Assembly (NCBI RefSeq): GCF_900129495.1
Contig: NZ_FQVX01000005.1
Span: 175,952 to 239,951 of the forward strand
From: Geodermatophilus nigrescens
GTDB taxonomy: Bacteria; Actinomycetota; Actinomycetes; Mycobacteriales; Geodermatophilaceae
Length of the DNA: 64,000 bases
Direction: 5' to 3'
Of this stretch, positions 17,906 through 26,342 are shown piece after piece. Position 1 is the stretch's first letter. The number at the start of each line of letters is the position of its first letter. Made by a program: the position numbers and the translations under genes. The notes beneath the pieces are model-generated. The model saw only the letters and a program-made list of their open reading frames with translations. It did not search any database and had not been told where the DNA came from.

Positions 17906-19412
17906 CGCGACCGCCGCCTGGACCGCGCCCGTCCCGGCCCTCGCCGACCTCGGCGCCGTGCACTTCGTCGGCATCGGTGGCGCCGGGATGAGCGGCATCG
18001 CCCGCATCCTGTTGGCCCGCGGCGTGCGGGTGTCGGGCAGCGACCGGCGCGACACCCCGACCCTGCTCGCCCTGCGCGCCCTCGGCGCCCGGGTGGAGGT
18101 GGGCCACGCCGCGGAGCACCTCGGCGACGCCGACTCCGTCGTCGTCTCCTCGGCGATCCGGGAGGACAACCCCGAGCTCGCCGCGGCCCGCGCCCGCGGC
18201 CTGACCGTGCTGCCGCGCGCCGTCGCCCTCGCCGCGGTGATGGCCGGGCGGCGCAGCGTCGCCGTCGCCGGCACCCACGGCAAGACGTCGACCACCTCGA
18301 TGCTCACCGTTGCCGTGCAGGCGTGCGGCGTCGACGCGTCCTTCGCCATCGGCGGCAACCTCAACGAGTCGGGCAGCAACGCGCACGCCGGCGAGGGCGA
18401 CGTCTTCGTCGCCGAGGCCGACGAGAGCGACCGCTCGTTCCTGCTGCTCGCGCCGCACGGGGCGATCGTCACCAACGTCGAGGCCGACCACCTGGACAAC
18501 TACGGCGACCTCGCCGCCGTCGAGGCCGCCTTCGACCGGTTCCTCGGCACCGTCTCGCCCGACGGGTTCGTCGTCGTCTGTGCCGACGACCCGGGCTCCG
18601 CCCGGCTGCGCGGCGTGCCCACCCCGGCGCGGCTGCGCACCTACGGCACCGCGGAGGACGCCGACCTGCGCCTGGTCGACCTCGACGTGGGCCCCGAGAC
18701 CACCGCCTGGACCGCCGTGCTCGACGGCGCCGTCGTTGGGCGGGTGCGCATCCGGGTGCCCGGGGAGCACATGGCCCGCAACAGCGCCGCCGCGCTGCTG
18801 GCCGGCCTCGAGCTCGGCCTGCCCGCCGACGGGCTGATGGCCGGGCTCGGGCGCTTCGGCGGCGTGCACCGCCGGTTCGAGCTCAAGGGCACCGCCGCCG
18901 GCGTGCGCGTCTACGACGACTACGCCCACCACCCGACCGAGGTGACCGCGCAGCTGCGCGCCGCCCGGGCGGTGGCGGGGGAGGGCCGCGTGGTGGTGGC
19001 CTTCCAGCCGCACCTCTACAGCCGGACCCGCGAGTTCGCGACGGCGTTCGGCGAGGCGCTGGGCCTGGCCGACGAGGTCGTGGTGATGGACGTCTACGGC
19101 GCCCGGGAGGACCCGGTGCCCGGCGTCACCGGCGCGCTGGTCGCCGACGCCGTCCCGTTGCCGGCCGGCCAGGTGCTCTTCGAGCCGTCCTGGTCCGCCG
19201 CCGCGCCGGCGCTGGCCGCCCGCGCCCGCCCCGGCGACCTGGTCATCACCATGGGCGCGGGCAACGTGTCGATGGTCGGCCCCGAGGTGCTCGCCGTGTT
19301 GTCCGGGGAGGCCGTGCCCTCCGGGGAGGCCGTGCCCTCCGGGGAGGCCGTGCCCTCCGGGGAGGCCGTGCCCTCCGGGGAGGCCGTGCCCGGCGGGGAC
19401 GCCGGCCGGTGA
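17895..19412 (+). CDS. murC: UDP-N-acetylmuramate:L-alanine ligase MurC
   Basis: A 505-residue Mur ligase that adds the first stem-peptide residue. [18 protein letters not shown] is the N-terminal UDP-binding site, [14 protein letters not shown] the ATP loop and [11 protein letters not shown] the C-terminal domain mark. The last 40 residues are unusual: SGEAVP occurs five times in tandem from a perfect 18-bp DNA repeat (19302-19391), beyond the folded domain. The stop overlaps the ftsQ GTG by four bases, so changes of repeat number that keep frame would not disturb ftsQ coupling. Confidence 0.95.
   Translation: MTADATAAWTAPVPALADLGAVHFVGIGGAGMSGIARILLARGVRVSGSDRRDTPTLLALRALGARVEVGHAAEHLGDADSVVVSSAIREDNPELAAARARGLTVLPRAVALAAVMAGRRSVAVAGTHGKTSTTSMLTVAVQACGVDASFAIGGNLNESGSNAHAGEGDVFVAEADESDRSFLLLAPHGAIVTNVEADHLDNYGDLAAVEAAFDRFLGTVSPDGFVVVCADDPGSARLRGVPTPARLRTYGTAEDADLRLVDLDVGPETTAWTAVLDGAVVGRVRIRVPGEHMARNSAAALLAGLELGLPADGLMAGLGRFGGVHRRFELKGTAAGVRVYDDYAHHPTEVTAQLRAARAVAGEGRVVVAFQPHLYSRTREFATAFGEALGLADEVVVMDVYGAREDPVPGVTGALVADAVPLPAGQVLFEPSWSAAAPALAARARPGDLVITMGAGNVSMVGPEVLAVLSGEAVPSGEAVPSGEAVPSGEAVPSGEAVPGGDAGR
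19302..19391 (+). repeat. five perfect tandem 18-bp repeats at the 3' end of murC
   Basis: The unit TCCGGGGAGGCCGTGCCC is repeated five times without a mismatch and encodes SGEAVP. Each unit carries a Shine-Dalgarno-like GGGGAGG. Perfect identity suggests recent expansion and strain-to-strain length variation. Confidence 0.95.
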
Positions 19413-20194
19413 GCCGCTCCGGCCGGACGACGGCCGACCGGGAGCGCGCCGCGCCGGTCGAGGTCGCCCGGCCGGCCCGCCACCGGCGGCGCGACAGCCC
19501 GCGCGACCGGCGGCGCCGCCGCCTGCTCGCCGCCGCCGCGGCGCTGGCCGTCCTGGCGCTGGCCGGGTGGGCGCTGTGGGCGAGCCCGCTGCTGTCGGTG
19601 CGCGACGTCCGCGTCGACGGCGCGACCACGCTGACCGCCGAGCAGGTGGTCACCGCGGCCGGGGTCGCCGAGGGCACGCCGCTGCTGCGGGTCGACGTCG
19701 ACGCCGCCGAGGCGCGGGTGGCCCGGCTGCCCCAGGTGGCCTCGGTGCAGGTGGCCCGCGGCTGGCCGGGCAGCGTCGTCGTCACGGTGGTCGAGCGGCG
19801 GGCGGTCGCCGTCGTCGAGGAGGCCGGCACGCGCTCGCTGGTCGACGCCACCGGTGTGCTCTTCGACACCGTCACGGGCGAGTCGCCGGCCGGCGTCGTG
19901 CCCCTCGACGTCCGCTCGCCCGGGCCCGACGACCCCGCGACCCGGGCCGCGCTCGGCGCGCTCGTGGCGCTGCCCGGCGACGTCCGCGACCGGGTCACCG
20001 GCGCCGTGGCCCGCACCGCGGACGAGGTCACGCTGACCCTCGACGACGGCACCGTCGTCGTCTGGGGCGGCGGCGAGGAGGCCGAGGACAAGGCCGCGGT
20101 GCTCGCCGCGCTGCTGGCCGAGGTCGAGTCCGGTGAGCTTGAGCCGGCGGCGACCGTCGACGTCAGCGCGCCGGACGCCGTCGTCCTCCGCTGA
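19409..20194 (+). CDS. ftsQ: FtsQ, septum assembly protein
   Basis: A 261-residue bitopic protein: a cytoplasmic Arg-rich arm (1-38), one membrane helix (39-58), a POTRA domain (about 61-130, LLSVRDVRVDGATTLTAEQV) and the FtsQ beta domain. It recruits FtsL/DivIC and regulates FtsWI. GTG 19409 overlaps the murC stop. A long spacer with promoters separates it from ftsZ, so ftsZ can be expressed independently. Confidence 0.92.
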   Translation: MSRSGRTTADRERAAPVEVARPARHRRRDSPRDRRRRRLLAAAAALAVLALAGWALWASPLLSVRDVRVDGATTLTAEQVVTAAGVAEGTPLLRVDVDAAEARVARLPQVASVQVARGWPGSVVVTVVERRAVAVVEEAGTRSLVDATGVLFDTVTGESPAGVVPLDVRSPGPDDPATRAALGALVALPGDVRDRVTGAVARTADEVTLTLDDGTVVVWGGGEEAEDKAAVLAALLAEVESGELEPAATVDVSAPDAVVLR

Positions 20195-20572
20195 CGAGGT
20201 CTCCCGCCCGGCACGGGCGTCGCGCTGTGTGCGTGCCCGCCTCCGCACCGCTGACCGACCGGCGCGCCGCCGACACGCCCACGTCCGCGACACGCCCGAC
20301 ACGGCAGATCGGTACGGATCCGTCCACGGACGTCGACGGCCGCGGGTCTCGACCTCGGATCGAGGGATCCGGCAGGCGGGTCGTCACCGGCTGTGGTGCA
20401 GATGTGACCAGCGGGTCGTGGGAGATCGGTGAGTTCCGGGACTCGCGACACGCCGGTGCGGGGAGGGTGCTTGATGGTCCCGACGCGCCCCACCTAACTT
20501 CGTCCGCGTCGACCCAGTTGACATAACACTAAGTCTCCACTTGAGGATGAGGGTCGAGGTCGGGAGCCCCAC
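20195..20572 (+). promoter_or_regulatory. ftsZ control region with two promoter candidates
   Basis: No gene is seen in this 378-bp spacer. TTGATG (20471-20476), an 18-bp spacer and TAACTT (20495-20500) form a good housekeeping promoter. TTGACA (20518-20523) lies further down, followed by the inverted repeat AAGT-CTCC-ACTT (20531-20542). The TTGACATAAC-like segment resembles elements before ftsZ in other actinobacteria as I remember them. Smaller dyads such as CGTCC-AC-GGACG occur near 20318. Several starts probably set the FtsZ level. Confidence 0.6.
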
Positions 20573-21835
20573 ATGACACCTCCGCACAACTACCTCGCGG
20601 TCATCAAGGTCGTCGGCATCGGCGGCGGCGGTGTGAACGCGGTCAACCGGATGATCGAGGTCGGTCTGAAGGGGGTGGAGTTCATCGCCATCAACACCGA
20701 CGCCCAGGCGCTGCTGATGAGCGACGCCGACGTCAAGCTCGACGTCGGCCGCGAGCTCACCCGCGGCCTCGGCGCCGGCGCGCAGCCCGACGTCGGCCGC
20801 CAGGCCGCCGAGGACCACCGCGAGGAGATCGAGGAGGTGCTCAAGGGCGCCGACATGGTCTTCGTGACCGCCGGCGAGGGCGGCGGCACCGGCACCGGCG
20901 GCGCGCCCGTCGTGGCCTCGATCGCCCGCAAGCTCGGCGCGCTCACCATCGGTGTGGTCACCCGCCCGTTCTCCTTCGAGGGCAAGCGGCGCGCGGTCCA
21001 GGCCGAGTCCGGGATCGAGGAGCTGCGCAACGAGTGCGACACGCTCATCGTCATCCCCAACGACCGGCTGCTCCAGCTCGGCGACCGCAACGTCAGCGTG
21101 ATGGACGCCTTCCGCACCGCCGACCAGGTGCTGCTCTCCGGTGTCCAGGGCATCACCGACCTGATCACCACCCCCGGCCTGATCAACCTGGACTTCGCCG
21201 ACGTCAAGTCGGTCATGTCCGGCGCGGGCTCGGCGCTCATGGGCATCGGCAGCGCGCGCGGTGACAACCGGGCGCTGCTGGCCGCCGAGCAGGCGATCGC
21301 CAGCCCGCTGCTGGAGGCCTCGATGGAGGGCGCCCACGGCGTCCTGCTGTCGATCTCCGGCGGCTCGGACCTCGGCCTGTTCGAGATCAACGAGGCCGCC
21401 TCGCTGGTGTCGGACGCCGCGCACGCCGACGCCAACATCATCTTCGGTGCGGTCATCGACGACGCCCTCGGCGACGAGGTCCGCGTGACCGTCATCGCCG
21501 CGGGCTTCGACGGCGGCCGGCCCTCGGCCCGCAAGGACGCGGCGGCCACCCCGGCACTGCCCACCCCGCCGGCCACCGGCCCGAGCCGGCTGCCCACCCC
21601 GCCGGTGGCGCCCGCGCCGTCGGCCGGCCTGCCGCGGGCCACCGGTGAGCGGCTGGTCGGCACCCCGCCGCCCGCGCCCGCCGCCCCGGCCCCCGCGCCG
21701 GTGCGCTCTGCCGGCATCACGGTGCCGCCGCTGCCGCCGGTGCAGAACGGCGGCCCGGCCGCCCAGGGGCGCCGTCCGCTGGGCAACGAGGACTTCGAGG
21801 AGGAGCTCGACATCCCGGAGTTCCTCCGTCAGTAG
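20573..21835 (+). CDS. ftsZ: FtsZ, tubulin-like division GTPase
   Basis: A 420-residue tubulin homologue that forms the Z ring. The GTP signature GGGTGTG is at 103-109 and the T7 loop lies in [13 protein letters not shown] Pro/Ala-rich linker follows from about residue 320. The tail ends [11 protein letters not shown], the conserved peptide that binds SepF and, in actinobacteria, the FtsW tail. ATG 20573 has a GGGAG-type site upstream and the usual [20 protein letters not shown] start. The R2 hairpin follows its stop by 2 bases. Confidence 0.97.
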   Translation: MTPPHNYLAVIKVVGIGGGGVNAVNRMIEVGLKGVEFIAINTDAQALLMSDADVKLDVGRELTRGLGAGAQPDVGRQAAEDHREEIEEVLKGADMVFVTAGEGGGTGTGGAPVVASIARKLGALTIGVVTRPFSFEGKRRAVQAESGIEELRNECDTLIVIPNDRLLQLGDRNVSVMDAFRTADQVLLSGVQGITDLITTPGLINLDFADVKSVMSGAGSALMGIGSARGDNRALLAAEQAIASPLLEASMEGAHGVLLSISGGSDLGLFEINEAASLVSDAAHADANIIFGAVIDDALGDEVRVTVIAAGFDGGRPSARKDAAATPALPTPPATGPSRLPTPPVAPAPSAGLPRATGERLVGTPPPAPAAPAPAPVRSAGITVPPLPPVQNGGPAAQGRRPLGNEDFEEELDIPEFLRQ

Positions 21836-21837
21836 AA

Positions 21838-21904
21838 GGACCCCCGTGCCCCCCACCCCTCGCTCCGCTCGGGGCGGGCCCCTGCACGGGGGCCGTTCCA
21901 GCAC
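21838..21904 (+). repeat. hairpin repeat copy R2, after ftsZ
   Basis: Sister of the element after mraY: CCCCCGTGC pairs with GCACGGGGG around an almost identical middle. It begins 2 bases after the ftsZ stop and probably limits read-through to pgeF. In-frame GTG 21846 lies inside it but is unlikely to be the pgeF start. Confidence 0.75.
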
Positions 21905-21923
21905 CTCACCCGCCCCGCCGGCG

Positions 21924-22625
21924 GTGCGCCCCCGACGGGTGGTCACCGACCGGCGGGGCGGCCGCTCGCGTCCGCCCTACGACGCGTTCAACCTCGGCGT
22001 GCACGTCGGCGACGACCCGGCCGACGTGGCCGCCAACCGCGAGCGCCTGGCCCGCGAGCTCGGCGTGCCCGGCGACCGGCTGGTGTGGATGGACCAGGTC
22101 CACGGCACCGGGGTCGCCGTCGTCGACGGCCCGGTTGAGGGCCCGCTGCCGGCCACCGACGCCCTCGTCACCCGCACGCCCGGTCTGGTGCTGTGCGTGC
22201 TGGTCGCCGACTGCGTGCCGGTGCTGCTCGCCGACCCGGTCGCCGGCGTCGTCGCGGCGGTGCACGCCGGGCGCGAGGGCGTCCGGCAGGGCGTCGTCCC
22301 GGCCACCCTCGCCGCCATGGCCCGTTTGGGCAGCCGGCCGGGTGACACCACCGCGCTGCTCGGCCCGGCCGTGTGCGGCGCCGACTACGAGGTGCCGCGC
22401 GCCATGCAGGCCGAGGTGGCCCGCGTGGCGCCCGCGGCCGCCGTCCGCACGCGGAGGGGCACCCCCGGCCTCGACCTGCGCGCCGGCCTCGCCGAGCTCC
22501 TGACCCGCGCCGGCGTCGCGCAGGTCGTCCACGACCCGCGCTGCACCATCGAGGACCGCCGGCTGTTCAGCCACCGCCGCGACGGCGTCACGGGGCGCCA
22601 GGCGGGCGTCACCTGGCTCGGCTGA
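21924..22625 (+). CDS. pgeF: PgeF/YfiH family peptidoglycan editing factor
   Basis: A 233-residue laccase-domain protein (DUF152). In E. coli the family removes wrongly built UDP-MurNAc peptides, and purine nucleoside oxidase-type activities have also been reported. The metal or active-site residues are visible in MDQVHGTGV, LVADCVPVLLAD and AVHAGREGVRQG, with FSHRRDGVTGRQ near the end. GTG 21924 gives the usual short N-terminus before RRVVTDRRGG; GTG 21939 is an alternative. No clear ribosome binding site is seen. It is a standard neighbour of ftsZ. Confidence 0.88.
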   Translation: MRPRRVVTDRRGGRSRPPYDAFNLGVHVGDDPADVAANRERLARELGVPGDRLVWMDQVHGTGVAVVDGPVEGPLPATDALVTRTPGLVLCVLVADCVPVLLADPVAGVVAAVHAGREGVRQGVVPATLAAMARLGSRPGDTTALLGPAVCGADYEVPRAMQAEVARVAPAAAVRTRRGTPGLDLRAGLAELLTRAGVAQVVHDPRCTIEDRRLFSHRRDGVTGRQAGVTWLG

Positions 22626-22647
22626 GCCGGCGGGCAGGATCGGGGGC

Positions 22648-23397
22648 ATGAGCACCCCGGCCCAGCGCCTGGCCGCCGTCCGGCAGCGGATCGCCGACGC
22701 CGCCCGCGCCGCCGGCCGCGACCCGGCCGGCGTCGCGCTCCTGGCGGTCAGCAAGACGTGGCCGGCCGACGACGTCCGGGCGCTGGCCGCCCTCGGGCAG
22801 ACGGCGTTCGGGGAGAACCGCGCCCAGGAGCTCACCGCCAAGGCCGCGGAGCTCGCCGACCTGCCGCTGGAGTGGCACTTCGTCGGCCAGCTGCAGCGCA
22901 ACAAGGCGGCGGCGGTCGCCCGGACCGGCGCCGTCGTGCACTCCCTCGACCGGGCGCCGCTGGCCCGCGCGCTGTCGCGGGCGGGGGAGGAGCGCGGCAC
23001 GCCGGTCGGCGTCTTCGTGCAGGTCGACCTCGGCGGCGCGGCGGGGGAGCTCGCCGAGCGCGGCGGGGTGGCCCCCGAGGACGTCGCCGCGCTGGCCGAC
23101 GAGGTGGCCGAGCTGCCCGGCCTGCGGCTGCGCGGGCTCATGGCCGTCGCGCCCCGCGGCGAGGAGCCCGGCCCCGCCTTCGCCCGCCTCGCGGAGCTCG
23201 CGGCGCGGCTGCGCGCCGACCACCCCGGCGCGGACGGGCTGTCGGCCGGCATGAGCGGCGACCTCGAGGAGGCGATTGCGGCCGGCGCCACGCTGGTGCG
23301 TGTCGGAACCGCGCTCTTCGGCTCGCGGCCCCTAACCTCCCCCCGAGTCACACCAGTCACAGGGGCCCCACCCGGGGCGCCGGAGGAGGTCGTCTGA
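22648..23397 (+). CDS. YggS family pyridoxal phosphate homeostasis protein
   Basis: A 249-residue single-domain alanine-racemase-fold protein that binds PLP and balances vitamin B6 and amino acid pools. The Schiff-base lysine is Lys36 in [27 protein letters not shown] and [14 protein letters not shown] are the other family blocks. CAGGAT lies 7 bases before ATG 22648, consistent with a leaderless start. Its stop overlaps the sepF ATG. The C-terminal 20 residues are a Pro-rich addition. Confidence 0.92.
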   Translation: MSTPAQRLAAVRQRIADAARAAGRDPAGVALLAVSKTWPADDVRALAALGQTAFGENRAQELTAKAAELADLPLEWHFVGQLQRNKAAAVARTGAVVHSLDRAPLARALSRAGEERGTPVGVFVQVDLGGAAGELAERGGVAPEDVAALADEVAELPGLRLRGLMAVAPRGEEPGPAFARLAELAARLRADHPGADGLSAGMSGDLEEAIAAGATLVRVGTALFGSRPLTSPRVTPVTGAPPGAPEEVV

Positions 23398-24302
23398 TGG
23401 CCGGGGCCATGAAGAAGATGGGCATCTACCTCGGGCTCGTCGAGGACGACGACGCGCGCGCCTACGGGCGCTACGACGCCCGCCAGTCCGACCACCACGA
23501 CCGGTACGACGACGGCTACGACGAGCGGTACGACGACGGCCGCTACGACGACGCGCGCTACGACGACCGCCGCCCCGCCCGCGCCGAGGGCCGGTACGAG
23601 GGCCGCTACGACGACCGCTACGCCGGCGGCACGGGCTACTACGACTCGCTGACCGGCGACCCCGGCTACGACGAGCGCCACGCCGACCGCCACCTCGACG
23701 AGCGGCGTGACGACCGACGTGACGACCGGCACCGCGACGGGCGCCCCGAGCCGGCCCTCGCCCCGGAGCCCGCCGTGCTGCGCCGCGGCGGGGCGACCCG
23801 CCTGGGCCTGGCCACCCCGCCGCCGGCGGGAGTCGCCTCCGGCCCCGTGCCGGCCGCGGCCGAGGTGCGCACGGCGTCCCCGGCCGGCGCGCGCCTGGGC
23901 ACGGTCGGCGGCACGGTCGGCGGCGCGGGCACCGGCGGCGGCGGCACGGCCGGCGCCTCCGCCGGCCTGGCCGCGCGCGAGGCGGTCGCGGTCGCCGAGC
24001 CCGCGCCCGAGCCGGTCAAGCAGCCCTACCGGATCACCACGCTGTGCCCCAAGACCTACAACGAGGCGCGGGCCATCGGCGAGGCGTTCCGTGAGGGCAG
24101 CCCGGTGATCATGAACCTCACCGACCTCGACCACGCCGACGCGCGGCGGCTCGTCGACTTCGCCGCGGGACTGATCTTCGGGCTGCGCGGTAGCATCGAG
24201 CCCGTCACGGCCAAGGTGTTCCTGCTCAGCCCGCGGGACGTCGACGTGACGGCCGAGGACAAGGCACGGATCCGCGAGGGCGGGTTCTCCGCCGAGTCCT
24301 GA
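23397..24302 (+). CDS. sepF: SepF, membrane anchor of FtsZ, with a long Asp/Arg/Tyr linker
   Basis: A 301-residue SepF. The N-terminal amphipathic helix [15 protein letters not shown] tethers it to the membrane, and the globular domain (about 211-292, [20 protein letters not shown] onwards) dimerises and binds the FtsZ tail. SepF is usually 150-220 residues; here residues 20-115 are repeats of the type RYDD with dense opposite charges, then a Pro/Gly/Ala stretch. ATG 23397 follows GGAGGAGG and overlaps the yggS stop. In actinobacteria lacking FtsA, SepF is the main FtsZ anchor. Confidence 0.94.
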   Translation: MAGAMKKMGIYLGLVEDDDARAYGRYDARQSDHHDRYDDGYDERYDDGRYDDARYDDRRPARAEGRYEGRYDDRYAGGTGYYDSLTGDPGYDERHADRHLDERRDDRRDDRHRDGRPEPALAPEPAVLRRGGATRLGLATPPPAGVASGPVPAAAEVRTASPAGARLGTVGGTVGGAGTGGGGTAGASAGLAAREAVAVAEPAPEPVKQPYRITTLCPKTYNEARAIGEAFREGSPVIMNLTDLDHADARRLVDFAAGLIFGLRGSIEPVTAKVFLLSPRDVDVTAEDKARIREGGFSAES

Positions 24303-24370
24303 GCCGTCGGCCGGGGCGCTGCAGCGTAGGCACTCACGGCACCGCAGGTGCCCCGGGACGAGCGAGGACA

Positions 24371-24667
24371 GTGGCTCTCTTCTGGCAGATCGTCTCGTCG
24401 ATCCTGCTCGTCTTCCTCATCCTCCTGTTCGCGCGCTTCGTCGTGGACTGGGTGATGGTGCTGGCGCGCAGCTGGCGTCCGTCCGGCTTCGTCGCCGCGG
24501 GGCTGGAGGTCGTGTACGCGACCACAGACCCGCCGCTCAAGGCGATCCGGAAGGTCATCCCGCCGCTGAACCTGGGGTCCATCCGTCTCGACCTCGCCTT
24601 TATGGTGTTGTTGATCGCCGTCTACATCCTGCGGAGCATCACGTCCGGGCTCGCCCTCACCGCGTGA
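24371..24667 (+). CDS. YggT family membrane protein
   Basis: A 98-residue protein with two membrane helices (about 5-28 and 74-93) around the conserved loop [20 protein letters not shown]. YggT proteins are found beside sepF and divIVA in actinobacteria and are linked to envelope or osmotic adaptation; the biochemical role is unknown. GTG 24371 follows GAGGA at a proper distance. Confidence 0.88.
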   Translation: MALFWQIVSSILLVFLILLFARFVVDWVMVLARSWRPSGFVAAGLEVVYATTDPPLKAIRKVIPPLNLGSIRLDLAFMVLLIAVYILRSITSGLALTA

Positions 24668-24731
24668 CCGACGCGCGCCGCGGCGTGACCCGACAGACCC
24701 CGTATCCGCCGTCCGACCCGAGGTGAGCCCC

Positions 24732-25451
24732 TTGCCACTCACGCCAGCCGACGTGCACAACGTCGTCTTCAAGAAGCCGCCGATCGGGAAGCGTGGCTAC
24801 GACGAGGACGAGGTCGACGCATTCCTCGACGTGGTGGAGGCCGAGCTCGCCCGCCTCATCGAGGAGAACAACGAGCTGCGCGCCGGCTCGGGCACCGGCC
24901 GCGTGGCCGCGCAGCCCGTCGCCCCGGAGCCGGTGGCCGCGCCGGCCCCGCCGCCGCAGCAGCCCGCCCCGCGCGAGGACGACACCACCCGCGCCTCCCG
25001 CATGCTGGCGCTGGCGTCGGAGACCGCCGACCGCTACGTCAACGAGGCCAAGGCGCAGGCCGACCAGATGGTCGCCGCCGCCAAGACCACGAGCGACCGC
25101 ACCGTGGCCGACGCCCGCGCCAAGAGCGAGCAGATGGTCAACGAGGCGAAGATGCGCGCCGACTCGATGATCGGCGACGCCCGCACGCGCGCCGACACGA
25201 TGGAGCGCGAGGCCCGCGCCAAGGCCGCCGCCCTCGAGCAGGACGCCGAGCGCCGGCACCGTGAGGTCATGGGCCCGCTGGAGGAGAAGCGCACCAACCT
25301 CGAGCGCAAGATCGAGGAGCTGCGCACCTTCGAGCGCGAGTACCGCACGCGGTTCCGCTCCTACCTCGAGTCGCACCTGCGCGACCTCGACAGTCGCGGC
25401 TCGGCCGAGCCGTCGTCGACCAGCCGCCAGACGCAGCACGTCTCCGCCTGA
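24732..25451 (+). CDS. divIVA: DivIVA/Wag31 polar growth scaffold, TTG start
   Basis: A 239-residue coiled-coil protein that marks cell poles and directs apical wall synthesis. The N-terminal lipid-binding domain reads [18 protein letters not shown] and then [12 protein letters not shown]; a Pro/Ala linker (about 65-85) and a long coiled coil follow. TTG 24732 is chosen because GAGGTGAG stands just before it and the family starts [10 protein letters not shown]. The in-frame GTG 24723 lies inside that ribosome binding site. A very strong terminator follows. Confidence 0.93.
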   Translation: MPLTPADVHNVVFKKPPIGKRGYDEDEVDAFLDVVEAELARLIEENNELRAGSGTGRVAAQPVAPEPVAAPAPPPQQPAPREDDTTRASRMLALASETADRYVNEAKAQADQMVAAAKTTSDRTVADARAKSEQMVNEAKMRADSMIGDARTRADTMEREARAKAAALEQDAERRHREVMGPLEEKRTNLERKIEELRTFEREYRTRFRSYLESHLRDLDSRGSAEPSSTSRQTQHVSA

Positions 25452-25460
25452 TCCGGCCTG

Positions 25461-25496
25461 ACAGGGCCCCCCGGACACCCGTCCGGGGGGCCCTGT
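25461..25496. terminator. terminator closing the division cluster
   Basis: A perfect 16-bp stem (25461-25476 with 25481-25496) with a 4-base loop lies 9 bases after the divIVA stop. It separates the division cluster from the next gene. Confidence 0.85.
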
Positions 25497-25539
25497 CGCG
25501 TTCCCGGCCGTCCGCGCCGGCGCGCGACGTGCCCGCCGT

Positions 25540-25545
25540 TACAGT
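25540..25545 (+). promoter_or_regulatory. -10 hexamer, leaderless type
   Basis: TACAGT, then 6 bases, then GTG 25552. The spacing puts the transcription start on the first base of the start codon. Confidence 0.55.
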
Positions 25546-25551
25546 CGCGCC

Positions 25552-26220
25552 GTGGTCCTCGTCGCCGCCCTGCTCGTGCTCGCGGGCCTCGCGCTGTTCG
25601 TCCTCGGCGTGATGACCGCCGTGACCGCCTGGTACTGGGCCTGCGTCGCCGCCTGCGGCCTGGCCGCCGTGCTGCTGGTCGTCGCCCGGCTGCGCGCGCC
25701 GGCGGGCACGCGGGTGCCCGCCCCTCGCGAGCCGGAACCGGCCCGCGCCCCGGCCGGGAGGACGGCGGAGCGGCCGCCCGCGGAGCGGCGGCCGGCCGCG
25801 GCGGAGGAGCCACCCGCGGGGGAGGCAACCGCGGGGGAGGCAACCGCGGGGGAGCGCCCCCCGGCGACGACGCCGGCCGCTCCCGGGCCCGCCGCGGCGC
25901 CGGTCGCGGAGACCCCGCCGCAGGCCCCGGCACGAACACCGGCCGCCCCGGTGGCCGCCGCCGACGCCGGCGACCCGGCCGAGGAGGACGTCGAGGTCAC
26001 CGACCTGCTCATGGTCGTCGACCTGCGCGACGAGGTGCTCGTGGTCGACGAGCACCCGCGCTACCACCTGGCCGACTGCCCCTGGCTGGCCGGGCGGGAG
26101 ACCATCCCGCTGCCGGTGGACGAGGCGCGCACCGACGGGTTCACCCCCTGCGCGCGCTGCGGTCCCGACCGGTCCCTGGCCGACGCCGAGCGCGCCCGCC
26201 GCGCCGCCCGGCGGGGCTGA
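25552..26220 (+). CDS. membrane protein with C-terminal Ada-like Cys/His motif
   Basis: A 222-residue protein. Two membrane helices (about 1-22 and 26-45) precede a roughly 90-residue Pro/Ala/Glu linker that includes duplicated GEATA units, then a conserved C-terminal module. That module reads YHLADCPWLAGRETIPLP and then DGFTPCARCGPD: one His and three Cys spaced as in the metal-binding Ada-type zinc module. I infer a small zinc-binding domain. Neighbouring actinobacterial genomes often carry this gene between divIVA and ileS. Function is unknown. It converges on ileS and shares a terminator. Confidence 0.75.
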   Translation: MVLVAALLVLAGLALFVLGVMTAVTAWYWACVAACGLAAVLLVVARLRAPAGTRVPAPREPEPARAPAGRTAERPPAERRPAAAEEPPAGEATAGEATAGERPPATTPAAPGPAAAPVAETPPQAPARTPAAPVAAADAGDPAEEDVEVTDLLMVVDLRDEVLVVDEHPRYHLADCPWLAGRETIPLPVDEARTDGFTPCARCGPDRSLADAERARRAARRG

Positions 26221-26298
26221 GCCCGCACCCGTCCGAGCTCACCGCGGCGCGTCCTGGGTCGCCCCAGCGCGTCCTGGCGCACTGCCGGCCGTGAGCCA

Positions 26299-26337
26299 GG
26301 ACGCGGCACGATCAGGCGGCCTGATCGTGCCGCGTCC
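26299..26337. terminator. bidirectional terminator between the zinc-motif gene and ileS
   Basis: An 18-bp perfect stem with a 3-base loop (arms 26299-26316 and 26320-26337) sits between two converging genes and can stop transcription from both. Confidence 0.85.
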
Positions 26338-26342
26338 CGGCG

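Noticed and set aside
21846..21923. pgeF starting at GTG 21846 inside repeat R2
   Set aside because: It would add 26 residues encoded by the repeat with no family similarity; the family begins near GTG 21924.
23460..23740. Noncoding repeat array inside sepF
   Set aside because: The repeats are in frame, use varied synonymous codons for RYDD units and are flanked by conserved SepF sequence, so they are coding.
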